This document shows, one piece after another, positions 1 to 11,685 of a DNA stretch of 64,000 bases (positions within the stretch are counted from its first letter, which is position 1; the number at the start of each line of letters is the position of its first letter). The stretch covers positions 124,001 through 188,000 of the forward strand of contig NZ_JAQIJT010000001.1 in NCBI RefSeq assembly GCF_036946125.1, in the 5' to 3' direction. Source of the stretch: Sphingomonas adhaesiva (GTDB lineage Bacteria; Pseudomonadota; Alphaproteobacteria; Sphingomonadales; Sphingomonadaceae). The position numbers were made by a program, and so were the translations under genes. Below the pieces are notes generated by a model, which was not told the origin of the DNA, ran no database searches, and saw only the letters and a list, made by a program, of their open reading frames with translations.

Positions 1-1
1 C

Positions 2-64
2 TTCTGGATCTGGCTGTGCGCCTATCCCTCGCTCCTGTGGCTGCAGGAGCGGGTGGTGGGCTGA
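2..64 (+). CDS. C-terminal end of a membrane protein (partial)
   Basis: An open frame enters from the left edge and reads about 20 residues before a TGA stop. The residues are strongly hydrophobic and aromatic (Trp, Leu, Tyr, Ile) and finish with a short charged tail, QERVVG. This fits the last transmembrane helix of an integral membrane protein. The repeat-rich gap begins immediately afterwards, as expected at a true gene end. The family cannot be named from so short a tail. Confidence 0.45.
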   Translation, partial: FWIWLCAYPSLLWLQERVVG

Positions 65-90
65 CATCCGGCAACACCGCCTTGCCGACC

Positions 91-372
91 ATCCCGGCGA
101 AGGCGGGACGTTTGCAAAAGGGATGCAACAGCGCCACGTACCGGCCGTGCTCCTGCGCAGGCAGGAGCCCAAGGCCCAGCAGAACAACGCCTTATGGGAC
201 CTGCAACTCTGGGCTCCTGCCTTCGCAGGAGCACGGGGTAGCCTTTTGCAAAGGCGCCGCGAAGGCCGGGCCTTTGCAAAATGGCTGCAACAGCGCCGCT
301 TACCGGCCGTGCTCCTGCCTGCGCAGGAGCACGGTGGAGACTTTTGCAAAGGTCCCGCCTGCGCCGGGGTGG
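91..372. repeat. MITE-like inverted-repeat element, copy 1 (composite)
   Basis: The element is built from CCGGCGAAGGCGGGAC-type ends next to TTTGCAAA, and an inner inverted repeat around CCGTGCTCCTGCGCAGGC. One unit spans about 91-272. A second, shorter unit of the same parts follows and ends near 372. The same architecture recurs at 42957-43143 and 60621-60801. No coding sequence is seen inside. It lies between the end of one gene and a convergent lipoprotein gene. Confidence 0.8.
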
Positions 373-412
373 ACAGTCAGGCGACCGCGCCGATCGGTTC
401 GGGCGCGAAATC

Positions 413-664
413 TCACCCCTCGCACCGCTCCGGATGCTTGCGGCATTCGCGCAACCGCTTCTGCTCGCGCTCGTCCTCCTTGCGCATCCGCCGCAAATAC
501 TTTTCGTCGCGTTCCTTCTCGCTGGTGGTCATCATGTCGACCGTCCCGCCGACCGCCTTGCCCGCCAGCTTCACCGGCGCGGTGACGACGTTCGCCACCG
601 TGCTGACGCATCCCCCGGTCGCCAGCATCAGACCGGCCGCGGCCAGCCCTCCCCATAGACGCAT
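413..664 (-). CDS. small secreted lipoprotein, unknown function
   Basis: An 83-residue protein with a lipoprotein signal peptide: hydrophobic stretch at residues 4-16, then the lipobox ATGGC with the lipidated Cys at 19. A short small-residue segment follows, and then a very charged Arg/Glu/Lys-rich tail (about residues 48-80). It is presumably anchored in the outer membrane facing the periplasm. Its start codon sits one base from the stop of the upstream phosphodiesterase gene on the same strand, so the two are probably cotranscribed. No family recognised. Confidence 0.7.
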   Translation of the reverse strand: MRLWGGLAAAGLMLATGGCVSTVANVVTAPVKLAGKAVGGTVDMMTTSEKERDEKYLRRMRKEDEREQKRLRECRKHPERCEG

Positions 665-665
665 G

Positions 666-1712
666 TCACTTCACTCCCCGCCCCGTGGCGACGACGCCCA
701 TAGCAGGAAAATCGGTAAAGAACCCGTCGATCCCCTGCGCCAGCGCGGCGCGGATCTCCGCCACCACGTCGCCCCGTGCGCGCGGATCGGCGCCGCGGCG
801 GAAGCGCTCGGGCAGGAAATAATTCTCCGCGCGATAGGTCCAGGGATGCACCTTCAGCCCCGCGGCGTGCGCATCCGCCACCAGCGTGCCGGGGGTCGCG
901 CCGTCCCACAGCATCGCCTTGTTCGGCCCGATGCCATAGGCGTAGCGCGCCACGTCCCGCAGCCCGTCGGGCGTGGTCATCGCGGCATAGCTGGGCGCGG
1001 CCCCGTCAGCGGGCGCGCCCTCGCCGTCCACCAGCTGGATCAGCCGCACCTTCGTCATCCCCGCCAGCCGCTTGAGATTGGCGACCTCGAACGATTGCAG
1101 GAACACCGGCGCCTCGGCGCTGTCCCACCCCGCCTCGCGCAGCGCCTTCACCACCAGCGCATCGGTCGGATGGCCGATCGATGCGAAATAGGTCGGATGC
1201 TTGGTTTCGGGGTAGATGCCGACGCCGTTCGCCTTCGCCAGCGCGATCACCTCCGCGAAGGTCGGGATCGTCTCCTGCCCGTCATAGGCGGTGTTGCCGG
1301 GGCGCAGCTGCGGCAGACGTTCCTTCACGCGCAGCGTCTTCAGCTCGGCGAGCGTGAAATCCTCCGTGAACCAGCCGGTCAGCGTCTGGCCGTCGATCGT
1401 CTTCGTCGTGCGGCGCGCGGCGAACTCCGGGTGCTGCGCGACGTCGGTCGTCTCCGAAATCTCGTTCTCGTGCCGGGCGACCAGCACGTCGTCCTTCGTC
1501 GGCACCAGATCGGGCTCGATCACGTCGGCGCCCTCCCGGATCGCGAGCGCGTAGCTGGCGATGCTGTGTTCGGGGCGCTCGCCGCTGGCGCCGCGATGCG
1601 CGATGACGAGGGGGGAGGGTGTGGCGGAAGGCGGGGGGGTCATGGCCACCTTCTGCCCGGTCGTGCACGCCGATGCCAGCACCGCGCCCAAGGCGATGAG
1701 AATGGTTCGCAC
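666..1712 (-). CDS. glycerophosphodiester phosphodiesterase, GlpQ-like lipoprotein
   Basis: It should hydrolyse glycerophosphodiesters to glycerol 3-phosphate and an alcohol. The protein is 348 residues. The HRGASG motif (His39) is followed by the E-x-D pair (Glu66, Asp68) and HENE (His81), the metal and catalytic signature of the PI-PLC-like TIM-barrel GDPD family. A GTG start at 1712 is preferred because it gives an immediate lipoprotein signal with lipobox LASAC (Cys16); a longer reading would only add a charged leader. The enzyme is therefore probably periplasmic and lipid-anchored. It is divergent from the molybdenum hydroxylase operon with only about 50 bp between the starts. Confidence 0.9.
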   Translation of the reverse strand: MRTILIALGAVLASACTTGQKVAMTPPPSATPSPLVIAHRGASGERPEHSIASYALAIREGADVIEPDLVPTKDDVLVARHENEISETTDVAQHPEFAARRTTKTIDGQTLTGWFTEDFTLAELKTLRVKERLPQLRPGNTAYDGQETIPTFAEVIALAKANGVGIYPETKHPTYFASIGHPTDALVVKALREAGWDSAEAPVFLQSFEVANLKRLAGMTKVRLIQLVDGEGAPADGAAPSYAAMTTPDGLRDVARYAYGIGPNKAMLWDGATPGTLVADAHAAGLKVHPWTYRAENYFLPERFRRGADPRARGDVVAEIRAALAQGIDGFFTDFPAMGVVATGRGVK

Positions 1713-1764
1713 GGACCTGAACCCGCCCTGCTTAGTTTCACCGGGAATACCGAAAGGCTGGTCC

Positions 1765-2283
1765 ATGCACTTCACCATCAACGGAAAATCCTACGAGGCG
1801 GAGGTCGACATCCGCACCTCGCTGCTCGATCTGGCCCGCGAACACCTGGGGCTGACCGGCAGCAAGAAGGGGTGCGACCACGGTCAGTGCGGGGCGTGCA
1901 CCATGCTGGTGAACGGCCGCCGCATCAACGCGTGCCTCACGCTCGCCGTGATGCATCAGGATGACGAGATCGTGACGATCGAGGGGCTGGGCGAGGTCGG
2001 CGACCTCCATCCGATGCAGGACGCGTTCGTCCGCCACGACGGCTATCAGTGCGGCTATTGCACCCCGGGGCAGATCTGCTCCGCGGTCGGCATGCTGGAC
2101 GAGGTGGCGAAGGGCTGGCCCAGCCACGCCAGCGCCGACCTGACCAACGTATCGCTCGACGATGCGGAGATCAGCGAGCGGATGAGCGGCAACATCTGCC
2201 GCTGCGCCGCTTACCCCAATATCGTCGACGCCATCCGCGAGGTAGCGGGCCGCGACGTCGCCGGCGCGAAGGTGGACGCATGA
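1765..2283 (+). CDS. aldehyde/xanthine oxidoreductase, 2Fe-2S subunit (PaoA/YagT type)
   Basis: The small subunit of a three-subunit molybdenum hydroxylase passes electrons between the molybdenum centre and FAD. The 172-residue protein has the plant-type ferredoxin cluster (Cys37, Cys42, Cys45, Cys57) and the second, helical cluster (Cys97, Cys100, Cys146, Cys148). E. coli PaoA carries a Tat leader, but none is visible here from the chosen ATG, so a cytoplasmic enzyme is inferred. The stop overlaps the next start as ATGA, the first of several coupled junctions. The substrate cannot be deduced; an aldehyde is the best guess from similarity to the Pao type. Confidence 0.93.
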   Translation: MHFTINGKSYEAEVDIRTSLLDLAREHLGLTGSKKGCDHGQCGACTMLVNGRRINACLTLAVMHQDDEIVTIEGLGEVGDLHPMQDAFVRHDGYQCGYCTPGQICSAVGMLDEVAKGWPSHASADLTNVSLDDAEISERMSGNICRCAAYPNIVDAIREVAGRDVAGAKVDA

Positions 2284-3241
2284 AGACCTTCGACTATGCC
2301 CGCGCCGCGAGCGTGGAGGAGGCGGTGCAGGCCGGCGGGCGGTTCATCGCCGGGGGCACGAACCTGCTCGACCTGATGAAGCTGCAGGTGGAGACGCCCG
2401 ACAAGCTGGTCGACATCAGCCGCCTCGACCTCGACCGGATCGAGGAGCGCGACGACGGCGGGCTGACGATCGGCGCGCTGGTGCCCAACAGCGACCTCGC
2501 CGCCGATCCCCGCGTCATCGCGAAGTACGAGGTGCTGAGCCGCGCCTTGCTGGCGGGCGCTTCGGGGCAGCTGCGCAACAAGGCGACGACCGGGGGCAAC
2601 CTGCTCCAGCGGACGCGCTGCTATTATTTCTACGACACCGCCGCGGGCTGCAACAAGCGCGCGCCGGGATCGGGCTGCGAGGCGATCGGCGGGTTCAACC
2701 GCATCCACGCGGTCCTGGGCACCAGCGACCAGTGTATCGCGACGCACCCCGGCGACATGCCGGTGGCGATGCGCGCGCTCGATGCGGTGATCGTGACGCA
2801 GGCGCCGGGCGGCGACAAGCGGCGCATCCCCATCGCCGACTTCTACCGCCTGCCCGGTGACACGCCGCAGGTGGAGAACGTGCTTCAGCGCGGCGAGCTC
2901 ATCACCCATGTCGAGTTGCCCGCCCCGCCCGCCGGCCGGCAGGTCTATCGCAAGGTGCGCGACCGCGCCTCCTACGCCTTCGCGCTCGTTTCGATCGCGG
3001 GCGTCGTCGCGGTGGAGGACGGTCGCATCGCCGCCGCCGCGCTCGCCTTCGGCGGGCTGGCGCCCATGCCGTGGCGCGACGAAGCGGTGGAGGCGGCGCT
3101 GGTCGGACAGGCGCCGTCCGATGACGTCTTCGCCGCCGCCGCCGATGCGCTGGTCAAGGATGCACGCGGCTTCGGCTCGAACGACTTCAAGATCCCGCTG
3201 GTACGCCGCACCCTGATCGCCACCCTGCGGGAGCTGACGCG

Positions 3242-3245
<4 letters not shown>
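2280..3245 (+). CDS. aldehyde/xanthine oxidoreductase, FAD and 4Fe-4S subunit (PaoB/YagS type)
   Basis: The medium subunit (321 residues) binds FAD through an N-terminal domain (FIAGGTNLLDLMK, residues 22-34, and ATTGGNLLQ, 102-110). Between residues 114 and 152 it has four cysteines (114, 124, 133, 152) in the context TRCYYF, CNKRAPGSGC and CIATHPGDM. That insertion is characteristic of PaoB-like subunits, which hold an additional 4Fe-4S cluster not present in ordinary xanthine dehydrogenases. The CO-dehydrogenase flavoprotein C-terminal domain follows from about residue 215. It is joined to both neighbours by 4-bp overlaps, indicating translational coupling. Confidence 0.93.
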
Positions 3246-5491
<2,246 letters not shown>

Positions 5492-5530
5492 CCCCCGCGG
5501 TGCAAAATGCCGCGATGCCGCCTCCTTTCA

Positions 5531-5603
5531 TCATTGCGAGCGCAGCGAAGCGGTCCGGGGCCAGGCGCGGAACACCGGATTGCTTCGCTGCGCTCGCAAT
5601 GAC
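5531..5603. repeat. palindromic repeat, ATTGCGAGCGCAGCGAAG family
   Basis: The sequence TCATTGCGAGCGCAGCGAAG is mirrored at the other end as CTTCGCTGCGCTCGCAATGA, so the transcript can fold into a long hairpin. The same family occurs at 22354-22429 and 27001-27075, with a half copy near 44674. Here it sits between the two large-subunit genes of the molybdenum operon, where it could modulate read-through. Confidence 0.85.
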
Positions 5604-5624
5604 GGCGATATTCAGGAATATACG

Positions 5625-7829
5625 ATGACCGAACAGGCGATCGACACCGCGGAGCGGCCCGGCGCGCTCGCCCGCGCGACGCAGGGCGTGCTGGGCGCGC
5701 CGATCGCGCGCGTCGAGGGCCCGTTGAAGGTCACCGGCGCCGCCACCTACGCCTACGAACACGCCCCCCGGGGCACGCTCTACGCCGCGATCGTCGGCGC
5801 GCCGGTCGCGCGCGGACGCGTGACGGGGATCGACGATGCCGCGGCCAGGGCGCTGCCCGGCGTCGTCGCGGTGATCCACGACGATCCGCGCATCCCCGCG
5901 GGCGAGGGCAATTCGCGCGCGATGCCGTCGCAGGGGACCGACCGCATCTTCCACCACGGTCAGCCCGTCGCGATCGTCGTCGCCGAAACGCAGGCCGCCG
6001 CGCGCGAGGCGGCGACCCTCGTCACGGTGATCGCGGAGGCGAGCGACGGCCGCTTCGACATGACCGGCGAGCCGGTGCAGCGCGACCACAAGCTCGGCTT
6101 CCTCCTGGCGATCGACATCGGCGACGTCGATGCCGCGCTGGCGGAGGCGGCGGTGACGTTCGACGCCACCTACGAAACGCCGGTCCATTTCCCCGCCGCG
6201 CTGGAGCCGCATGCCTCGACCATCTGGTGGGACGGCGAGGTGCTGACCGTCCGCTCCAGCAATCAGGTGATCGGCGGCGCGCGGGACACGATCGCCAGGG
6301 CGATGGGGCTGCCGCCCGAGCGCGTCCGCGTGCTCGCCCCCTATGTCGGCGGCGGCTTCGGCGGCAAGACCGGGGTCGGTCCCGAGGTCGTCATGGCCGC
6401 GATCGCCGCGGAGAAGCTGCGCCGGCCGGTCAAGATCGCGCTGCCGCGGCGCGACACCGCCTATCTCGTCCACCACCGCAGCGCGACGAGGCAGCGCGTG
6501 CGGATCGCGTGCGACACGGATGGTCGCATCGCCGCCTTCGCGCATGAGGGCGTAGCGGCGCAGAACGACGACAGCGCGTTCCTGGAGCCGATCCCGTTCG
6601 GCTCGATCCCGCTCTATGCCGGCGCGGCGCGGCGCTTCCGCACCGATCTCGTCCGCCTCGACCTGCCCCCCACCGGCGCGGTGCGCGCACCCGGCGAGGC
6701 GATCGGCACCTTCGCGGTCGAATGCGCGATGGACGAACTCGCCGAGCGGCTGGGTCTCGACCCCGTCGAGCTGCGCCGCCGCAACGAGCCGGAGCGCGAC
6801 CCCACCAGCGGCAAGCCCTTCTCCACCCGCCGGATGCTGGAATGCTATGACGAGGGCGCGCGCCGCTTCGGCTGGCCCGCACGGGTGCCCGCGCCCGGCA
6901 GCGTGCGCGAGGGCGACTGGCTGATCGGCATCGGCATGGCCGCCAGCCTGCGCGGCAATTTCACCGTGGAGGCATCCGCGACGGTCCGGCTGGAGGCGGA
7001 CGGGCGCGCCGCGGTCGAATGCGACATGACCGACATCGGCACCGGCACCTATACGATCCTGGCGCAGACCGTCGCGGAGATCCTGGGCCTGTCGCCCGGC
7101 GCGGTCGACGTGCGGATCGGCGACACCAACTATCCCAGGAGCGCCGGCTCCGGCGGGTCGTTCGGCGCGGGCAGCGCCGCCTCCGCCGCGGCGCTGGCGT
7201 GCGAGGACGTGGTCGCCGAACTCGCGCGCCGGATGAACGCCGCGCCCGGGGACCTGTCGCTCCACGATGGCCGCGTCACCGCGGACGCGCGCGAGGTGCC
7301 GCTCGCCGAGCTGGTCCGCGGCCAGCCGATCGTCGGCCACGGCAGGAGCAAGCCCGGCGCGCAGGCGAAGAAGACCAGCCAGGCGAGCCACGGCGCGCAA
7401 TTCTGCGAGGTGGCGGTCAACGCGATCACCGGCGAGGTGCGCGTGCGCCGGATGCTGGGCGTGTTCGACGTCGGCCGCGTCCTCAACCGCGCCACCGCGG
7501 CGAACCAGATCGTCGGGGGGATGGTGTGGGGCATCAGCTATGCGCTGGGCGAGGCGGCGGTGGTCGACACCCGCTCGGGCCGCTTCGTGAACCCCGATTT
7601 CGGTGAATATCACGTCGCGGTAAACGCCGACGTGCCGCAGATCGAATGCCATTTCGTCGAGGAGATCGACGATGCCGCCAACCAGGCCGGCGCGAAGGGG
7701 GTCGGCGAGCTCGGCATCTCCGGCGCGGGCGCGGCGGTGGTCAACGCGATCTACAACGCCACCGGCATCCGCACCCGCGAGGTGCCGGTGACGCTCGACA
7801 CGCTGCTGGCGGGACTGCCGGCGGCTTAG
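5625..7829 (+). CDS. aldehyde/xanthine oxidoreductase, molybdopterin subunit 2 (paralogue)
   Basis: This 734-residue protein is a second molybdopterin subunit resembling the preceding gene throughout. It has RVEGPLKVTGAATYAYEH, GGGFGGK, GSGGSFGAGSAAS and the catalytic Glu in KGVGELG (about residue 695), so it looks functional. The ATG at 5625 is chosen because AGGAA lies just upstream. No second pair of iron-sulfur and FAD subunits accompanies it. It may therefore share those subunits with the first copy, giving an enzyme of altered substrate range, or it may pair with subunits elsewhere. This is inferred from gene order only. Confidence 0.9.
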   Translation: MTEQAIDTAERPGALARATQGVLGAPIARVEGPLKVTGAATYAYEHAPRGTLYAAIVGAPVARGRVTGIDDAAARALPGVVAVIHDDPRIPAGEGNSRAMPSQGTDRIFHHGQPVAIVVAETQAAAREAATLVTVIAEASDGRFDMTGEPVQRDHKLGFLLAIDIGDVDAALAEAAVTFDATYETPVHFPAALEPHASTIWWDGEVLTVRSSNQVIGGARDTIARAMGLPPERVRVLAPYVGGGFGGKTGVGPEVVMAAIAAEKLRRPVKIALPRRDTAYLVHHRSATRQRVRIACDTDGRIAAFAHEGVAAQNDDSAFLEPIPFGSIPLYAGAARRFRTDLVRLDLPPTGAVRAPGEAIGTFAVECAMDELAERLGLDPVELRRRNEPERDPTSGKPFSTRRMLECYDEGARRFGWPARVPAPGSVREGDWLIGIGMAASLRGNFTVEASATVRLEADGRAAVECDMTDIGTGTYTILAQTVAEILGLSPGAVDVRIGDTNYPRSAGSGGSFGAGSAASAAALACEDVVAELARRMNAAPGDLSLHDGRVTADAREVPLAELVRGQPIVGHGRSKPGAQAKKTSQASHGAQFCEVAVNAITGEVRVRRMLGVFDVGRVLNRATAANQIVGGMVWGISYALGEAAVVDTRSGRFVNPDFGEYHVAVNADVPQIECHFVEEIDDAANQAGAKGVGELGISGAGAAVVNAIYNATGIRTREVPVTLDTLLAGLPAA

Positions 7830-7835
7830 TTCATT

Positions 7836-7933
7836 TCGCCCTCACCCTTCCGGCGCTGCGCGCCTCCCTCCTTCTCCCGCCGGGAGAGGGAAGGGGCCCG
7901 CCCGGCGCAGCCGGGTGGGAAGGGTGAGGGCGA
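7836..7933. repeat. inverted repeat, TCGCCCTCACCCTTCC family
   Basis: The arms TCGCCCTCACCCTTCC and GGGAAGGGTGAGGGCGA bracket an inner palindrome containing CTTCTCCCGCCGGGAGAGG. It fills the gap between the second large subunit and the xdhC-like gene and forms a strong hairpin on either strand. No other copy was seen in this window. Confidence 0.8.
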
Positions 7934-7947
7934 CGAAGGAAGACGAT

Positions 7948-8904
7948 ATGGCCGACAACGATTCCGTCCTCGCCGCCGCCCGCGACTGGAAGGGCGCGCG
8001 CCTGGCGCTCGCCACCGTCGTCTCGACCTGGGGCAGCGCACCGCGCCCGCGCGGCAGCCACATGCTGGTGCACGAGGACGGCCGCTTCGAAGGTTCCGTC
8101 TCGGGCGGCTGCGTCGAGGGCGAGATCCTGGATACCGCCGCGCGCGTCATCGCGGGGGAGCCGTTCGCGGTGAAGACCTACGGCGTCGCCGACGACAGCG
8201 CATGGGAGGTGGGCCTGCCGTGCGGCGGGCAGATTTCGGTCATGGTCCAGCCGGTGTCCGCCGACGGCTTCGACCCCGAATTGTTCGATCGCATCGCCGA
8301 GGCGCGCGGCGCGGGCCGCGCGCTCACCGTCACCACCGACCTCGCCACCGGCCGGTCGGAGATGTCGGATCGCCCGTCACCGGGCGAGGGTGGCACCGGC
8401 CCGCAGCCCACCAGCGAGGCCTTCGCCAACCGCTACGATCCGCCGCGCCGGCTGCTGATCGTGGGCGCGGTGCAGATCGCGCAGTCGCTCGCCGCGCTGG
8501 CGGCGACGCTGGGGATCGAGACCGTCGTCATCGACCCGCGCGGGCGCTTCCTGACCGCGGAGCGCTTCCCCGGCGTGACGCTCGACGATCGCTGGCCCGA
8601 CGAGGCGGTGGCGGCATGGAATCCCGGCCCCTCGACCGCGGTCGTGACGCTCAGCCACGATACGAAGATCGACGACCCCGCGCTGATCGCCGCGCTGGCC
8701 GCCGACACCGCCTATATCGGTGCGCTGGGCAGCCGCAAAAGTCATGCCGCGCGGCGGGAGCGGCTGGCGGCGTCAGGCGTTGATGCCGATCAGCTGGATC
8801 GCATCGACGGCCCCGTGGGGATCGATATCGGCGCGATCGGCCCGGCCGAGATCGCGCTGTCGATCGCCGCCGCCATGGTGGGAGCGTTCCATGATCGCCG
8901 TTGA
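7948..8904 (+). CDS. XdhC/CoxI family molybdenum-cofactor insertion protein
   Basis: XdhC-type proteins bind the molybdenum cofactor, promote its sulfuration and hand it to the hydroxylase large subunit. The 318-residue protein has the N-terminal signature SVSGGCVEGE (residues 50-59) and LPCGGQI. A C-terminal Rossmann domain follows (RRLLIVGAV, then VVIDPRGRF and YIGALGSRKSHAARRERL). The usual Rossmann loop reads roughly GAGHVAQ; here it is GAVQIAQ, a small departure. Its position directly after the two large subunits fits a dedicated maturation role. Its 3' end overlaps the next gene by 14 bp. Confidence 0.92.
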   Translation: MADNDSVLAAARDWKGARLALATVVSTWGSAPRPRGSHMLVHEDGRFEGSVSGGCVEGEILDTAARVIAGEPFAVKTYGVADDSAWEVGLPCGGQISVMVQPVSADGFDPELFDRIAEARGAGRALTVTTDLATGRSEMSDRPSPGEGGTGPQPTSEAFANRYDPPRRLLIVGAVQIAQSLAALAATLGIETVVIDPRGRFLTAERFPGVTLDDRWPDEAVAAWNPGPSTAVVTLSHDTKIDDPALIAALAADTAYIGALGSRKSHAARRERLAASGVDADQLDRIDGPVGIDIGAIGPAEIALSIAAAMVGAFHDRR

Positions 8905-9517
8905 AGATACCGTCCTCATCCTCCTCGCCGCGGGCCGGTCGGAACGGTTCGGCGATGTCGGCAGCAAGCTGGACCAGCCGTTCCTCTCGCGCCCGCTCGG
9001 GCTCCACGTCGCGGTCGCGCTGGAGGAGATTCCGTTCAGGCAGCGCATCGCGGTCGTCGACGGGTGCAAGCTGGATTACGCGCAGCACGGCTTCAAGCTG
9101 CTCCACAACGAGGATCCGGAGCGCGACATGGCGTCGTCGGTGCGGATGGGCGTCGAGTGCGCGCGGGCGCTGGACGCGAAGGCGGTGCTGATCGCGCTGG
9201 CGGACATGCCGCGCGTCACCGCCTCGCACATCTACCGGCTGATGGATGCCGCCGACAGCGAGGATGCGGTGGTGGCGTCGAGCGACGGCGTCGCGCCCAA
9301 GCCGCCCGCGCTGTTCGGCCGTGCGCGGTTCGACGACGTGCTCGCGATCAGGGGCGATCAGGGCGCGCGCGACCTGATCCAGGCCGGACGCCACGTCGTC
9401 ACGAACGCCGCGGAGCTCATCGACATCGACACGCGCGAGGATTTGAAGGAGCTCCAGCGCCTCGTCCATGCGCCCGAGCCGCTCAACCGCACCGATTCGC
9501 ACGCCATCCGGGGGTAA
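8891..9517 (+). CDS. MobA/MocA-like molybdenum-cofactor nucleotidyltransferase
   Basis: This 208-residue protein starts with the nucleotidyltransferase loop LLAAGRSERFG...SKL (residues 11-27) and carries LADMPRV (about 103), both typical of MocA-type enzymes. These attach CMP (or GMP) to molybdopterin to make the dinucleotide form used by hydroxylases of this class. The downstream KPPALFGRARF and GDQGARDLI segments also fit. It overlaps the XdhC gene and ends the operon. Which nucleotide is added cannot be told from sequence alone; cytosine would be expected for a PaoABC-type enzyme. Confidence 0.88.
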   Translation: MIAVEDTVLILLAAGRSERFGDVGSKLDQPFLSRPLGLHVAVALEEIPFRQRIAVVDGCKLDYAQHGFKLLHNEDPERDMASSVRMGVECARALDAKAVLIALADMPRVTASHIYRLMDAADSEDAVVASSDGVAPKPPALFGRARFDDVLAIRGDQGARDLIQAGRHVVTNAAELIDIDTREDLKELQRLVHAPEPLNRTDSHAIRG

Positions 9518-9522
9518 GTCCC

Positions 9523-9605
9523 CGTCACCCCGGGCGTGACCCGGGGTCCCGCTTTCTCTGCCGCGTCGGCGCGAAGCGGGACCCCGGATCAAGTCCGGGG
9601 TGACG
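9523..9605. repeat. palindromic repeat, CGTCACCCCGGGCTTGACC family, copy 1
   Basis: CGTCACCCCGGGCGTGACCC is mirrored by GGATCAAGTCCGGGGTGACG about 45 bp later. It lies between convergent genes and can form a long hairpin in either transcript. Related copies are at 10859, 14687, 24066 and 47039, with half copies at 28829, 47162 and 59667 and a more diverged copy at 63051. Confidence 0.9.
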
Positions 9606-9609
9606 AATA

Positions 9610-10818
9610 TCACTCGTGCCGCAGCGCGTCGATCGGGTTGAGTGCCGCCGCGCGCCGCGCGGGAAAATATCCGAACACCACCCCGATCACCGCCGAGATC
9701 GCGAACGCGATCAGGTTGATCTGCGCATCGAACAGGAACGGCAGCCCGCCGGCCCAGGACAATCCGACGATCGCCACCTGTGCCAGTACCAGCCCGATCA
9801 GCCCGCCCAGCATCGACAGCACCACCGCCTCCACCAGGAATTGCAGCAGCACCTCGTTAGCGACCGCCCCGATGGCGAGGCGGATGCCGATCTCGCGCGT
9901 GCGCTCGGTCACCGACACCAGCATGATGTTCATGATGCCGATGCCGCCGACGACCAGGCTGATCGCCGCCACCGCGGTGACGATCCGCGTCAGCAGCTGC
10001 GTCGTGCTCGATAGCGTGTCGCTGATCTGCCTGGTGTCGAGGATGTTGAAATTGTCCTCGCGTCCGTCCTCGATCCGGCGGCGCTCGCGCAGCAGGTCGG
10101 TGATCCCCGCCTGCACGGTCGCGGTGGCATAGGCCGGATCGACCCCCACCAGCATCAGCCGGATGTCGCGGCTGCCGGTGAAGCGGCGCTGCACCGCCTT
10201 GATCGGCATGATGACGACATCGTCCTGATCCCCGCCGAACCCCGCCTGCCCGCGCGTCGACAGGATGCCGATCACGTCGCAGCTGACATTGCCCAGCCGG
10301 AAGCGCTGCCCCACCGCGTCGCCGCCGCGGAACAGGTTCTGCCGCACGGTATTGCCGATGATGCAGACCGCCTTGCCCGCCTGTTCCTCCGCCGGGGTCC
10401 ACAGCCGCCCGGCGACCAGCGGCCACGGCTGGACCTCGAAATAGGCCGCGGTGGTCCCGTTGATCGTGGTCGACCAATTGGCCCCTTCGTAGATGGCGGT
10501 GGCGCTCGCCTGCGCCTGCGGGGCGACCGCGGTGACGCCCGCGATCTGATCGGCGATCGCGCTCACGTCCTCCGGCGCGAAATCGGGCGGCCGCGGCCCG
10601 CCGCCGCCGCGGCCGAACCCCTGCCCGGGGCGGATCTGGAGGATGTTGGTGCCCAGCGAGGAGATGTTCTGCTGCACCTGCGCCGTGGTCGCCTTGCCCA
10701 GCGTCACCATCGTGACGACCGCGCCGACCCCGATCACGATTCCCAGGATCGTCAGGAACGATCGCAGCAGGTGCCGCCGGATCGACCGGATCGCGAGCAG
10801 GAAGGTAGTGCCGAGCAT
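9610..10818 (-). CDS. MacB-type ABC transporter permease
   Basis: A 402-residue inner-membrane permease without a fused ATPase. The N-terminal helix (about residues 20-42, [19 protein letters not shown]) is followed by a large periplasmic MacB_PCD domain with a Gly-rich loop near residue 70. The FtsX domain with three C-terminal helices comes last; [10 protein letters not shown], in its first cytoplasmic loop, is the family hallmark. It is last in a minus-strand operon after the outer-membrane factor, adaptor and ATPase, giving a tripartite mechanotransmission exporter. The substrate (macrolide, peptide or lipid) is unknown. Confidence 0.92.
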   Translation of the reverse strand: MLGTTFLLAIRSIRRHLLRSFLTILGIVIGVGAVVTMVTLGKATTAQVQQNISSLGTNILQIRPGQGFGRGGGGPRPPDFAPEDVSAIADQIAGVTAVAPQAQASATAIYEGANWSTTINGTTAAYFEVQPWPLVAGRLWTPAEEQAGKAVCIIGNTVRQNLFRGGDAVGQRFRLGNVSCDVIGILSTRGQAGFGGDQDDVVIMPIKAVQRRFTGSRDIRLMLVGVDPAYATATVQAGITDLLRERRRIEDGREDNFNILDTRQISDTLSSTTQLLTRIVTAVAAISLVVGGIGIMNIMLVSVTERTREIGIRLAIGAVANEVLLQFLVEAVVLSMLGGLIGLVLAQVAIVGLSWAGGLPFLFDAQINLIAFAISAVIGVVFGYFPARRAAALNPIDALRHE

Positions 10819-10858
10819 GTTACGCCTGCCCTTCCGCGTGACGGCGCCCCACCCGCAC

Positions 10859-10954
10859 CGTCACCCCGGGCCCGTTCCGGGGTCCAGGGTTCCGCGCGCC
10901 GCCGCATCGGGGTGCGCACGGGACCCTGGATGCCGGGACGAGCCCGGCATGACG
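10859..10954. repeat. palindromic repeat, CGTCACCCCGGG family, copy 2
   Basis: CGTCACCCCGGGCCCGTTCC at one end pairs with a mirrored GGATGCCGGGACGAGCCCGG/CATGACG end. The intervening GGTCCAGGGTTCC and GGGACCCTGGA also pair. It sits inside the exporter operon between the ATPase and permease genes, where it could set relative expression. Confidence 0.85.
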
Positions 10955-10965
10955 GAACAAGTCGC

Positions 10966-11685
10966 TCACGCCACCACCTCGCGCGGCGCATTCGTCTCGA
11001 TTCGCTCGACCAGCCCGTCCTTGAAATGCACCAGCGTCCGCGCGAACGCCGCCATGTCGGGCTCGTGCGTCACCATCAGCACGGTGATGCCGCTGTCGCG
11101 GTTGAGGCCGGTCAGCAGTTCCATGATCTCCACCGACCGCTCCGAATCCAGATTGCCGGTGGGCTCGTCGGCCAGCAGCACGTCGGGTTCGGTCACGATC
11201 GCCCGCGCGATCGCGACGCGCTGCTGCTGCCCGCCCGACAGCTCGGCCGGGGTATGATCCCACCAGCGATCGAGCCCCACCTTCTCCAGCGCCGCCATCG
11301 CGCGGTCGCGGCGCGCGCGCTTCTCGTCGCCGCGGTACAGCAGCGGCAGCTCGACATTCTCCAGCGCGCTGGTGCGCGACAGCAGGTTGAACCCCTGAAA
11401 CACGAAGCCCAGGTAGCGCCGCCGCAGCAGCGCGCGCTGGTCGCGGTCCAGCGTCTCGACATGATGCCCGCGGAACAGGAACGTGCCCCCGCTGGGTACG
11501 TCCAGACAGCCCAAGATGTTCATCGTCGTCGACTTGCCCGAGCCCGACGGTCCCATCACCGCGACGAAATCGCCGCCCGCGATGTCCAGGTCGATTCCCT
11601 TCAGCGCGTGGAACTGCGTCGCGCCGGTGCCATAGACCCTGGTGACGCCGCGCAGCCGGATGAGGGCGTCGGCGCTACTGGCCAC
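10966..11685 (-). CDS. MacB/LolD-type ABC transporter ATPase
   Basis: The cytoplasmic ATPase of the exporter (239 residues). It has Walker [10 protein letters not shown] (45-53), a Q-loop FVFQGFNLL, the ABC signature LSGGQQQR (149-156) and Walker B VLLADE (169-174) followed by the D-loop NLDS and the H-loop THE. The MacB/LolD subgroup is indicated by [16 protein letters not shown] and EPTGNLD. Its start overlaps the adaptor gene by 11 bp, and it precedes the permease after a palindromic repeat. Confidence 0.94.
   Translation of the reverse strand: MASSADALIRLRGVTRVYGTGATQFHALKGIDLDIAGGDFVAVMGPSGSGKSTTMNILGCLDVPSGGTFLFRGHHVETLDRDQRALLRRRYLGFVFQGFNLLSRTSALENVELPLLYRGDEKRARRDRAMAALEKVGLDRWWDHTPAELSGGQQQRVAIARAIVTEPDVLLADEPTGNLDSERSVEIMELLTGLNRDSGITVLMVTHEPDMAAFARTLVHFKDGLVERIETNAPREVVA

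Noticed and set aside
123..1964. A long plus-strand open frame of 613 codons across the left end
   Set aside because: It overlaps the phosphodiesterase and lipoprotein genes on the other strand, is Arg/His/Pro-rich and runs through the palindromic repeats. This is a GC-codon shadow frame.
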